In this document: positions 1 to 7,229 of the stretch, in pieces
How the letters are laid out: each line of letters starts with the position of its first letter
How positions within the stretch are numbered: the stretch's first letter is position 1
Assembly (NCBI GenBank): GCA_031554725.1
Contig: JAVBUZ010000028.1
Coordinates: 1-11,187, forward strand
Source of the DNA: JAVBUZ01 sp031554725
Lineage (GTDB): Bacteria; Bacillota; Clostridia; Lachnospirales; Lachnospiraceae
DNA length: 11,187 nt
Direction: 5' to 3'
Notes under the pieces: generated by a model
Told to the model about the DNA's origin: nothing
Seen by the model: the letters and a program-made list of their open reading frames with translations, nothing else
The model's database searches: none
Made by a program: the position numbers and the translations under genes

Positions 1-1
1 T

Positions 2-562
2 TCCAAGACTACAAAATATGAGCATGTTTTACCAAGGCTAGCAGCAATCGAAGATAGTGATGAAATAAAAGGAGTTTTGGTGTTACTTAATACAATGGGA
101 GGGGATGTGGAGGCAGGGCTTGCCATTGCGGAGATGATTGGTTCTCTATCAAAGCCTACAGTATCTTTGGTCTTGGGGGGAAGCCATTCTATTGGATTGC
201 CAATAGCCGTTAGTACGGACTATTCTTTTGTCGTTCCCACAGGAACCATGGTAATTCATCCGGTTAGAATGAATGGAATGGTAATAGGAGTTCCTCAGAC
301 CTTTGATTATTTCAAACAGATACAAGATAGGATTACAGGCTTTGTATGTAGTCATTGCCATATTAAAAAGCATAGGTTTGAAGAGCTTATGATGGAAACT
401 GGTATTTTAACAAAAGATGTGGGTACTATTTTGGTTGGACAAGAGGCTGTAAACGAGAAAATTATTGATGAAGTAGGGGGAATAAGTGAGGCTTTAAGGA
501 AATTACATTGTATGATAGAAAGTGAGAATCAAAAGTGTATACATGATGACAAGAAGTCTTAA
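2..562 (+). CDS. tepA: TepA/ClpP-like serine peptidase, 5' end missing
   Basis: The frame is open from base 2, so the gene begins before the window and about 186 codons are visible. A TTG at 77 lies inside the conserved core and is not the start. The ClpP fold is recognisable: a Gly-Gly-Ser-His-Ser-Ile-Gly segment places the nucleophile serine at 188-190, an Ile-His-Pro segment gives the histidine at 257-259, and Lys-Asp-Val-Gly gives the aspartate at 416-418. The triad therefore appears intact. The sequence resembles TepA, the ClpP-like protein encoded next to spoIIIE in Bacillus, more than true ClpP, and the downstream ftsK/spoIIIE gene supports this. TepA is a self-contained soluble peptidase linked in Bacillus to protein export and turnover of small spore proteins. 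That role is carried over by homology only. An unusual Cys/His cluster follows the helix after the catalytic histidine. Confidence 0.8.
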   Translation, partial: SKTTKYEHVLPRLAAIEDSDEIKGVLVLLNTMGGDVEAGLAIAEMIGSLSKPTVSLVLGGSHSIGLPIAVSTDYSFVVPTGTMVIHPVRMNGMVIGVPQTFDYFKQIQDRITGFVCSHCHIKKHRFEELMMETGILTKDVGTILVGQEAVNEKIIDEVGGISEALRKLHCMIESENQKCIHDDKKS

Positions 563-574
563 AAATGATATAAT
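546..574 (+). promoter_or_regulatory. Strong sigma-A promoter for ftsK/spoIIIE
   Basis: The -35 box ATGACA (546-551, five of six matches) is separated by exactly 17 bases from a perfect -10 box TATAAT (569-574). A TG at 566-567 gives an extended -10 element (TGnTATAAT). Transcription should start near 581, leaving a leader of about 43 bases before the ATG at 624. The -35 box lies inside the last codons of the tepA-like gene. No function beyond constitutive transcription can be read from the sequence. Confidence 0.75.
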
Positions 575-623
575 ACCTTGTGTTGTCTAAAATGGAAGAA
601 CATAAAAGGAGAAATAAAACAGT

Positions 624-3185
624 ATGGCATCTAGCACAGGGAAGAAAAAAGCGTCTACAAATAGAAGCAAATATAAATCTTCCAAAGGAAGAAGTCAGAG
701 TAATAGACAGTATAGTGCTCAAGAAAGTGCACTTTTTTATGAAATTGGACTTATTGTTTTGTTTGCTTTGGTAGTTATATTATTTTTATGCAATTTTGGT
801 ATTATTGGTTCGGTAGGTGATTCCATAAGTTCAGTTATGTTTGGCTTATTTGGATGGAGTGCATATATTGCTCCCATTATAGTATTTGTAGGGGCAGCAT
901 TTTGGTCTGCCAATCAAGGGAATTCAATTGCAACCATTAAAATCATCTCGGGAGCAGTTTTATTTGTTCTTTTTGGAGTGATTATAGAGTATTTAAATGG
1001 AGTTGCAACCAGTTTACCTGTATATGAGATAAAAGAGTTATATAGTTATTCTAGTTTAAATAGTACCGGTGGCGGTGTCTTGGCAGGCAGTATTGCATAT
1101 ATGCTATATCATTTTTTAGATATGGTAGGTGCGATACTGGTTGTTGTTGTGCTTGCAATTATATGCGTTGTTCTTTTAACAGAACGTTCTTTTCTAAATA
1201 GTATGAAAAATGGAAGTCAAAAGGTGATGGAAATATCAAGATATGACAACGAAAGAAGAAAAGAAACAGCAGAACAAAGAAGACAGGAACAAGATGAGTT
1301 TAGACGTAAGAGGCAAGAAGAAAAGAAATTAAAAGCAGAAGAAAAAGAAAACGAAAAGATATTAAGGATGGATAAAAAAGTGCAAGGAGTTATGATTGAT
1401 ACCTCCTTGGCTAAGAACGAAGAAAGCAAAACAAGAGATGACATTCATGAAATTATTTTAAATGATGAACCAGAATTTGATTTTGATAAAATAAAGATTC
1501 GTGGAATCCATCAGGTAGAGATGCAAGCACCGCAAGAGGACCAGATAGAGCCATATCAAGAAACATATGAACCATCATACGAGTCTTATGAACCACCATA
1601 TGAGCCTGAAGCGCCAAAGCCACAAAGACGAGAAGTAAGGCCAGCATATCAAGAAAAATCAGTAGCTACACAGCCTTCCATGGATATGAAAATACCAGAG
1701 AAAAAAGTAGCAAAAAAATACATATTCCCACCAATTTCAAGATTACAAAAAGGCAAAGTAGGTGGTGGAGATTCTACAAAAGAATTAAAAGAAACAGCAA
1801 TGCGTTTGCAACAAACCTTAAATACCTTTGGTGTTAAGGTTACCATTACGGATATTAGTCAGGGGCCAGCGGTAACAAGATATGAGCTACAACCAGAGGT
1901 TGGGGTAAAGGTTAGTAAGGTAGTCGGATTAGCAGATGACATTAAGCTAAACTTGGCAGCAACAGATATTAGGATTGAGGCACCGATTCCAGGAAAAGCA
2001 GCAATTGGTATAGAAGTTCCTAATAAAGAAAATTCCGCAGTAGCACTTAGGGATCTATTAGAAACCAAAGATTATAAAGAGTTTGACTCTAATCTTGCTT
2101 TTGCAGTAGGTAAAGATATTGCAGGAAAAGTTGTGGTGGCAGATATTGCAAAGATGCCACATATGCTAATTGCAGGAGCTACAGGCTCCGGTAAGTCTGT
2201 TTGTATTAATACGCTGATAATGAGCATTTTGTATAAAGCGCATCCTGATGATGTAAAGCTAATAATGATTGATCCGAAGGTGGTAGAATTAAGTGTTTAT
2301 AATGGAATTCCACACCTACTCATTCCCGTTGTTACTGACCCGAAGAAGGCATCAGCAGCTCTTCACTGGGGTGTGTCTGAAATGACAGATCGTTATAAGA
2401 AATTTGCAGATCACAATGTTCGTGACTTAAAGGGATATAATAAGAAAATAGAAACCATGCAGGCGAGTGGCGAGGAAGATGCTCCAGCAAAAATGCCACA
2501 AATTGTAATTATTGTAGATGAGTTGGCAGACTTAATGATGGTTGCACCTGGTGAGGTTGAAGAATCAATCTGTCGCTTGGCACAGCTAGCGCGAGCAGCA
2601 GGTATTCACTTAATTATTGCAACCCAGAGACCTTCCGTAGATGTCATTACCGGTTTAATTAAAGCCAATATGCCTAGCCGTGTTGCCTTTAGTGTATCAA
2701 GTGGTGTAGATTCAAGAACCATTTTAGATATGGTTGGTGCGGAAAAACTACTAGGTAAGGGTGATATGCTATTTTATCCTCAGGGATATACAAAACCCGT
2801 TCGAGTACAGGGGGCATTTGTGTCAGATAAGGAAGTATCGGATGTTGTTGATTTCCTAAAAAATCAGACGCTAGGAAATACATACGCAGAAGATATTGAA
2901 GAGAAGATTCAAAATATCGGCACAAGTTCATCGGGAAGCAGTTCTGCTGGAGATGGTGGTTCAAACTTAGATGAATACTTTATGGATGCAGGTAGGTTTA
3001 TTATTGATAAAGATAAAGCGTCTATAGGCATGTTGCAGAGAGTATTTAAGATTGGATTTAATCGTGCAGCAAGAATCATGGATCAGTTATATGAGTATGG
3101 TGTTGTGGGTGAAGAAGAGGGGACAAAGCCTCGAAAGGTATTAATGAGCCCAGAGGCATTTGAACAGTTGATTGATGAAATATAA
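624..3185 (+). CDS. ftsK: DNA translocase FtsK/SpoIIIE
   Basis: This is a membrane-anchored, ATP-driven DNA pump that moves chromosomal DNA through the closing division or sporulation septum. At 853 residues it is full length, slightly longer than Bacillus SpoIIIE. A basic N-terminus (1-30) leads into membrane segments at about 38-59, 69-94, 104-123 and 150-186. A charged Arg/Glu/Lys-rich, probably coiled-coil linker follows (about 205-250), then a Pro/Tyr/Glu-rich stretch (309-331). The motor domain starts near 365. Walker A is GATGSGKS at 518-525 (Lys524) and Walker B ends in VDE with Asp632 and Glu633. The C-terminal 70 residues (from about 783) form the winged-helix gamma domain that reads polar DNA motifs. 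The start has an AAAGGAG site at 606-612. Position beside tepA matches the spoIIIE locus, so spoIIIE is an equally valid name. Whether it acts in vegetative division, sporulation or both cannot be read from the sequence. Confidence 0.96.
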   Translation: MASSTGKKKASTNRSKYKSSKGRSQSNRQYSAQESALFYEIGLIVLFALVVILFLCNFGIIGSVGDSISSVMFGLFGWSAYIAPIIVFVGAAFWSANQGNSIATIKIISGAVLFVLFGVIIEYLNGVATSLPVYEIKELYSYSSLNSTGGGVLAGSIAYMLYHFLDMVGAILVVVVLAIICVVLLTERSFLNSMKNGSQKVMEISRYDNERRKETAEQRRQEQDEFRRKRQEEKKLKAEEKENEKILRMDKKVQGVMIDTSLAKNEESKTRDDIHEIILNDEPEFDFDKIKIRGIHQVEMQAPQEDQIEPYQETYEPSYESYEPPYEPEAPKPQRREVRPAYQEKSVATQPSMDMKIPEKKVAKKYIFPPISRLQKGKVGGGDSTKELKETAMRLQQTLNTFGVKVTITDISQGPAVTRYELQPEVGVKVSKVVGLADDIKLNLAATDIRIEAPIPGKAAIGIEVPNKENSAVALRDLLETKDYKEFDSNLAFAVGKDIAGKVVVADIAKMPHMLIAGATGSGKSVCINTLIMSILYKAHPDDVKLIMIDPKVVELSVYNGIPHLLIPVVTDPKKASAALHWGVSEMTDRYKKFADHNVRDLKGYNKKIETMQASGEEDAPAKMPQIVIIVDELADLMMVAPGEVEESICRLAQLARAAGIHLIIATQRPSVDVITGLIKANMPSRVAFSVSSGVDSRTILDMVGAEKLLGKGDMLFYPQGYTKPVRVQGAFVSDKEVSDVVDFLKNQTLGNTYAEDIEEKIQNIGTSSSGSSSAGDGGSNLDEYFMDAGRFIIDKDKASIGMLQRVFKIGFNRAARIMDQLYEYGVVGEEEGTKPRKVLMSPEAFEQLIDEI
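1548..1616 (+). repeat. Tyr-Glu-Pro repeat in the FtsK linker
   Basis: Residues 309-331 of FtsK consist of short imperfect units built on Tyr-Glu-Pro (ETYEP, ESYEP, PYEP). At DNA level this appears as repeated tatga(a/g)cc-like words. It lies in the low-complexity linker between membrane and motor domains, where length and sequence vary widely in this family. It is probably a flexible spacer. Confidence 0.6.
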
Positions 3186-3223
3186 ATAAGACATAAGTAC
3201 AAAGCGTACAGATAGGAGCTTAC

Positions 3224-4894
3224 ATGAAAACAGACATTCAAATTGCACAGGAAGCGATTATGAAGCCGATCGTAGATGTTGCGAGTTCTTTAGGAATAGA
3301 TGCAGATGATTTAGAATTGTATGGCAAGTATAAGGCTAAAATAAGTAATGAGTACATACAAAAAATGGAAAACAACAAAGACGGGAAGCTAATACTTGTT
3401 ACAGCGATTAATCCCACACCAGCAGGAGAGGGCAAAACAACTACAAGTGTTGGCTTGGGGCAAGCCTTTGGCAAGCTTGGCAAAAAGGCAATTATTGCCT
3501 TAAGAGAGCCTTCGCTAGGTCCTTGCTTTGGCATTAAAGGCGGTGCAGCAGGTGGCGGTTATGCACAGGTTGTTCCAATGGAAGATTTAAACTTACATTT
3601 TACTGGTGATTTTCATGCCATAACAACAGCGAATAATTTATTAGCAGCTATTTTGGATAATCATATTCAACAGGGCAATGAGCTAGAGATTGATACCAAT
3701 CAAATTGTTTTAAAAAGATGCTTAGACTTAAACGACAGAGTACTTAGAAACGTTGTTGTAGGGCTTGGAAATAAAATGGATGGAGTAGTTCGTGAAGACC
3801 ATTTTGTTATAACTGTAGCTTCAGAAACTATGGCGATTCTCTGTCTTGCAAATGATATGAAGGATTTAAAGGTGCGTTTATCTCGCATGGTAGTTGCCTA
3901 TGATAAAAAAGGAAAGCCAGTAACTGCAGGGGATTTAAAAGCAGTAGGTGCCATGGCGGCGCTTTTAAAGGACGCTATGAAGCCAAACCTAATCCAGACC
4001 CTTGAACATACACCAGCGCTTGTTCATGGTGGTCCTTTTGCTAATATTGCACATGGCTGTAACTCTATTATTGCAACCAAAACAGCACTAAAAATGGCAG
4101 ATTATGTGATAACAGAAGCAGGCTTTGGTGCAGACCTTGGTGCAGAGAAATTCTTTGATATTAAGTGTAGAATGGCAGGTTTAAAGCCAGATGCAGTAGT
4201 TTTGGTTGCAACCATACGAGCGCTTAAATATAATGGTGGCGTTGTAAAAGCGGAGTTAAACAAAGAAAATGTAGAGGCTCTAAAGCTTGGTAGCGCCAAT
4301 TTAGAAAAGCATATTGAAAATCTACAAAAATATCAGGTGCCAGTTGTGGTAACCCTAAATTCATTTATAACAGATAGTGAAGCAGAAATTGCCTATGTTC
4401 AAAAGTTCTGCGAAGAAAGAAATTGTGAATTTGCCCTATCTAAGGTTTGGGAACATGGCGGTGAAGGTGGTATAGAACTAGCTGAGAAGGTTTTGAATAC
4501 TTTAGAAAAGAAAGAAAGCAACTTCAAGCTATTATACGATGAAAATATGCCAGTCAAGAATAAAATTGAAACGGTAGCAAAAGAAATTTATGGTGCTGCA
4601 AATGTAAATTATACAGCACTTGCATCAAAACAAATCAAGCAATTAGAAGAGTTAGGCTATGGAAACTTAGCTATATGTATGGCAAAAAATCAGTATTCAC
4701 TATCGGATGACCCAACTCTACTAGGAAGACCAGAAGGTTTTGATTTAACAATACGAGAAGTATACGTATCTGCTGGTGCAGGATTCTTAGTAGTTTTAAC
4801 CGGAACCATAATGACGATGCCAGGTCTCTCTAAAGAACCAGCGGCATATAGCATTGATGTTGATGACAACGGCGTAATTACAGGATTATTTTAA
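3224..4894 (+). CDS. fhs: Formate--tetrahydrofolate ligase
   Basis: The enzyme makes 10-formyltetrahydrofolate from formate, tetrahydrofolate and ATP in the cytosol. It is the formate entry step of one-carbon metabolism and of the methyl branch of the acetyl-CoA pathway. The 556-residue length is typical. The P-loop TPAGEGKT lies at 65-72 (Lys71). The Gly-rich family signature GIKGGAAGGGYAQV, at 103-116, is intact. The start follows an AGGAG site near 3213-3217. The gap after ftsK is only 38 bases with no clear terminator or promoter, so expression may depend on the ftsK promoter. folD starts 12 bases downstream, a natural pairing because FolD acts on the product. No separate cyclohydrolase or methylene-tetrahydrofolate reductase gene is present here, so the sequence does not show whether the cell is acetogenic. 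Confidence 0.97.
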   Translation: MKTDIQIAQEAIMKPIVDVASSLGIDADDLELYGKYKAKISNEYIQKMENNKDGKLILVTAINPTPAGEGKTTTSVGLGQAFGKLGKKAIIALREPSLGPCFGIKGGAAGGGYAQVVPMEDLNLHFTGDFHAITTANNLLAAILDNHIQQGNELEIDTNQIVLKRCLDLNDRVLRNVVVGLGNKMDGVVREDHFVITVASETMAILCLANDMKDLKVRLSRMVVAYDKKGKPVTAGDLKAVGAMAALLKDAMKPNLIQTLEHTPALVHGGPFANIAHGCNSIIATKTALKMADYVITEAGFGADLGAEKFFDIKCRMAGLKPDAVVLVATIRALKYNGGVVKAELNKENVEALKLGSANLEKHIENLQKYQVPVVVTLNSFITDSEAEIAYVQKFCEERNCEFALSKVWEHGGEGGIELAEKVLNTLEKKESNFKLLYDENMPVKNKIETVAKEIYGAANVNYTALASKQIKQLEELGYGNLAICMAKNQYSLSDDPTLLGRPEGFDLTIREVYVSAGAGFLVVLTGTIMTMPGLSKEPAAYSIDVDDNGVITGLF

Positions 4895-4906
4895 GAAAGG
4901 CATGGT

Positions 4907-5749
4907 ATGGTTATGACAAAAATTATTGATGGTAAAGTTATTTCTGCACAAATTAAAGATGAACTAAAAGAAAAAGTAGCAGGCTTAAAGACAGATGGCA
5001 AAGAAGTTACTTTAGCAGTAATACAGGTCGGAAACGATCCAGCGTCTAGCGTATATGTGGGAAATAAGAAAAAGGCATGCGAATACATTGGTATTTTATC
5101 TTTAGCGTATGAATTACCAGAAGAGACAACAGAGGAAGCATTATTAGAATTAATTGAAGAGTTAAATGCGAGAGCGGATGTAAATGGTATTTTAGTGCAA
5201 TTACCTCTACCTAAGCATATTAACGAGGATCGTGTAATCCAAAAGATTGACCCTAAAAAAGACGTAGATGGATTTCACCCTCAAAGTGTTGGTGCTTTAT
5301 GTATTGGTCAGCCAGGATTTGTATCCTGTACACCAGCAGGCATTATTCAGCTTTTAAAACGTTCAGGAGTTGAAATTGCTGGAAAAGAATGTGTGGTTAT
5401 TGGAAGAAGTAATATTGTTGGCAAGCCAATGGCACTTTTATTACTTAGAGAAAATGGAACAGTTACCGTTGCACATTCAAGAACAGCAGATTTAAAAGAC
5501 GTTGCAAAAAGAGCAGATATCTTAATTGTAGCAGTTGGCAAGCCTAAGATGATTACAAGTGAATATGTAAAAGAGGGTGCTGTAGTTATTGACGTAGGCA
5601 TTCATCGCGATGAACAAAATAAGTTATGCGGTGATGTAGATTATGAAGATGTTGCACCACATTGTAGTGCCATAACGCCTGTTCCAGGTGGCGTAGGTCC
5701 AATGACAATTGCAATGTTGATGAACAATTGTGTGGAGACTGTTTTATGA
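4907..5749 (+). CDS. folD: Bifunctional methylenetetrahydrofolate dehydrogenase/cyclohydrolase
   Basis: FolD interconverts 5,10-methylene-, methenyl- and 10-formyltetrahydrofolate, with NADP(H) as the usual redox partner. The 280 residues are full length. Family residues are present: Tyr50 and catalytic Lys54 in YVGNK, the QLPLP loop at 98-102, Asp121 in DVDGF, the dinucleotide-binding GRSNIVGKP at 166-174, and the C-terminal PVPGGVGPMT signature at 258-267. The cofactor is inferred from the family. Three ATGs lie close together: the one at 4902 is out of frame, while 4907 and 4913 are in frame. The AGAAAGG site at 4894-4900 lies 6 bases before 4907, which favours that start. Starting at 4913 would remove two residues. 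The stop overlaps the ATG of the next gene. Confidence 0.96.
   Translation: MVMTKIIDGKVISAQIKDELKEKVAGLKTDGKEVTLAVIQVGNDPASSVYVGNKKKACEYIGILSLAYELPEETTEEALLELIEELNARADVNGILVQLPLPKHINEDRVIQKIDPKKDVDGFHPQSVGALCIGQPGFVSCTPAGIIQLLKRSGVEIAGKECVVIGRSNIVGKPMALLLLRENGTVTVAHSRTADLKDVAKRADILIVAVGKPKMITSEYVKEGAVVIDVGIHRDEQNKLCGDVDYEDVAPHCSAITPVPGGVGPMTIAMLMNNCVETVL
5734..5749 (+). promoter_or_regulatory. Ribosome binding site and ATGA stop-start overlap
   Basis: GGAG at 5734-5737 lies inside the last folD codons, 8 bases before ATG at 5746. That ATG shares bases with the folD stop TGA (5747-5749). This fixes the downstream start at 5746 rather than at an in-frame TTG at 5728 that lacks such a site. It also implies translational coupling. 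Confidence 0.8.
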
Positions 5750-7179
5750 TATGTCCAAATTGTGGTGAAACAATAAAGGATGAAAATTTATATTGCGAAA
5801 AGTGTGGTAATGAAATTTATATAGTTCCTGATTTTGAGCCGGAAATTGAAGACAATATCAAAAAATCATTGCAAGAAATGATTCAAGAGGTAGGTCAGAA
5901 CACAAAGCAGGAAAAAAATCAAGAAGAACACGAGGACCTAAAGAAGGGCAATTGGAACAACAGATTGCTACTTCTTCTTTGTAGTGCCTTCGCCCTGGTA
6001 CTTGTAATACTATCTCTTGTGGGTGTTATTATTCAATACCAATACAATTCGGTAGCATATCAAATAAATGAAGCGGCAGAATGTATTTCTAAAGGGAAAG
6101 TAGAAGAGGCAATGGCTTATTATGAAAGAGCTATTGAATTAGATGAGGAAAATATATCTATTAGATTTCAAATGGCAGAAATATATAAGAATCTAGGCAA
6201 TGAAATCTCATATATAGAGCAGCTTTTGCTGATTACACAATCAAATAATACAACAGATAATGAGTCGGAAAAGGCATATAATAAAATAATTCAGTTTTAT
6301 ATATCAAAAGAAAATTATAAGGAAATTAATGAATTATTGCTTAACTGTACCAATATTAATATTTTAGATGCGAATCAAAACTTTTTGGCAAAGGAGCCTG
6401 AGTTTAGCTATCAAGAAGGAGTTTATGCAGAAATAGTGCCATTAAAGCTCTCTTCAAATACAAAGGGAACTATTTACTACACTTTAGATGGAACAACACC
6501 GGATTCAGGCTCAGAAATATATACCACGCCTATTTTTTTAGAGACCGGAAAGTATATTATTTCAGCTTTTTTTGTAAATGAATACGGGATATCTAGTGAA
6601 ATAGTTAGTAAACGCTACAATATAGATGTTTTAAAACCAGTGGCACCAGATGTCCAAGTTTATAGTGGCGAATATATATATCCAACGATGATTACAGTAG
6701 ACGTACCCGAGGGTTATAGTGTATATTATACAACAGATGGTTCAGTGCCATCCATCCATTCCGTTCAGTATGTTAACCCAATCCCGATGCCGATAGGCAA
6801 GTCAAATTATAAATTTATAATGTATGACCCTGAAAATGTATCTGGTGAAATAACAAGCAGAGAGTATGAGCTTGAATTACAGACAGAATATACACCACAG
6901 GATGCTTCAAAAATTATTGTCGAAGCGATGATGGAAAAAGGGAAAATTTATGATTATCAGGGAAATAACCACGAAGTAGAAGGTAGATATAAGTATGGCT
7001 TCCAATTTGCGCTATCAATTGTGGATGCTGGGGATTTCTATGTGATTTCAGAAATATATGAAGATACGGCCGGGGTTCAAAATAAAACCGGTACAAATTA
7101 TGCAGTTAATGTCTATAGCTTAGAAAAATATAAATTGTTAACTGATGAGGATGAGAATTACCTGTTAGAGGAGTTCTGA
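5746..7179 (+). CDS. Membrane zinc-ribbon protein with TPR and chitobiase-C-terminal-like repeats
   Basis: I do not recognise a characterised protein. The 477 residues divide clearly. Residues 1-23 form a zinc ribbon (Cys3, Cys6, Cys17, Cys20). An acidic, Gln/Lys/Glu-rich helical linker follows. One membrane segment lies at about 74-97, preceded by Lys66-Lys67, which suggests the N-terminus is cytoplasmic and the rest outside. Residues 103-165 resemble TPR helices, including an AMAYYERAIEL-type helix. Two related beta units follow, marked by YYTLDGTTP (244-252) and YYTTDGSVP (327-335), each followed by a Tyr-x-x-Pro-Ile segment. These resemble the chitobiase/beta-hexosaminidase C-terminal domain, a non-catalytic module. 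The last 95 residues form a separate alpha/beta-looking domain that I cannot assign. No catalytic motif is visible. A surface sensor or scaffold binding envelope material is possible, but this is inference. Translation is coupled to folD, although no metabolic link is evident. Confidence 0.85.
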   Translation: MICPNCGETIKDENLYCEKCGNEIYIVPDFEPEIEDNIKKSLQEMIQEVGQNTKQEKNQEEHEDLKKGNWNNRLLLLLCSAFALVLVILSLVGVIIQYQYNSVAYQINEAAECISKGKVEEAMAYYERAIELDEENISIRFQMAEIYKNLGNEISYIEQLLLITQSNNTTDNESEKAYNKIIQFYISKENYKEINELLLNCTNINILDANQNFLAKEPEFSYQEGVYAEIVPLKLSSNTKGTIYYTLDGTTPDSGSEIYTTPIFLETGKYIISAFFVNEYGISSEIVSKRYNIDVLKPVAPDVQVYSGEYIYPTMITVDVPEGYSVYYTTDGSVPSIHSVQYVNPIPMPIGKSNYKFIMYDPENVSGEITSREYELELQTEYTPQDASKIIVEAMMEKGKIYDYQGNNHEVEGRYKYGFQFALSIVDAGDFYVISEIYEDTAGVQNKTGTNYAVNVYSLEKYKLLTDEDENYLLEEF

Positions 7180-7190
7180 TAAATTATAAT
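7162..7190 (+). promoter_or_regulatory. Possible promoter for nfnAB
   Basis: A perfect -10 box TATAAT (7185-7190) sits in the 50-base gap before nfnA. Seventeen bases upstream is a poor -35, CTGTTA (7162-7167, three of six matches), and there is no TG extension. If used, transcription would begin near 7197. The AT-rich context means the match may be chance. Confidence 0.35.
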
Positions 7191-7219
7191 GAAAAAATGT
7201 TCTTATAAAGGGACAAGAT

Positions 7220-7225
7220 GAGGTG
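7220..7225 (+). promoter_or_regulatory. Ribosome binding site of nfnA
   Basis: GAGGTG matches the anti-Shine-Dalgarno complement and lies 4 bases before ATG at 7230. A competing ATG at 7218 has a weaker AAAGGG at 7207-7212. Resemblance to family members beginning Met-Tyr-Lys-Ile also favours 7230. Confidence 0.6.
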
Positions 7226-7229
7226 TGAG

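Noticed and set aside
580..774. 64-codon open frame overlapping the start of ftsK
   Set aside because: It is out of frame with ftsK, lacks a convincing ribosome binding site, and is explained by the overlap with the real gene.
3160..3186. Promoter before fhs (TTGAAC ... TATAAA)
   Set aside because: The -35 has only four matches and the spacer is 15 bases, so the match is within what AT-rich sequence gives by chance.
3186..3223. Tetrahydrofolate riboswitch before fhs
   Set aside because: The gap is only 38 bases, too short for the roughly 100-base element, and I saw no suitable conserved core in it.
5728..5748. TTG start extending the zinc-ribbon/TPR gene by six residues
   Set aside because: The GGAG at 5734-5737 is correctly placed for ATG at 5746, and the protein then begins with the ribbon (Met-Ile-Cys-Pro).
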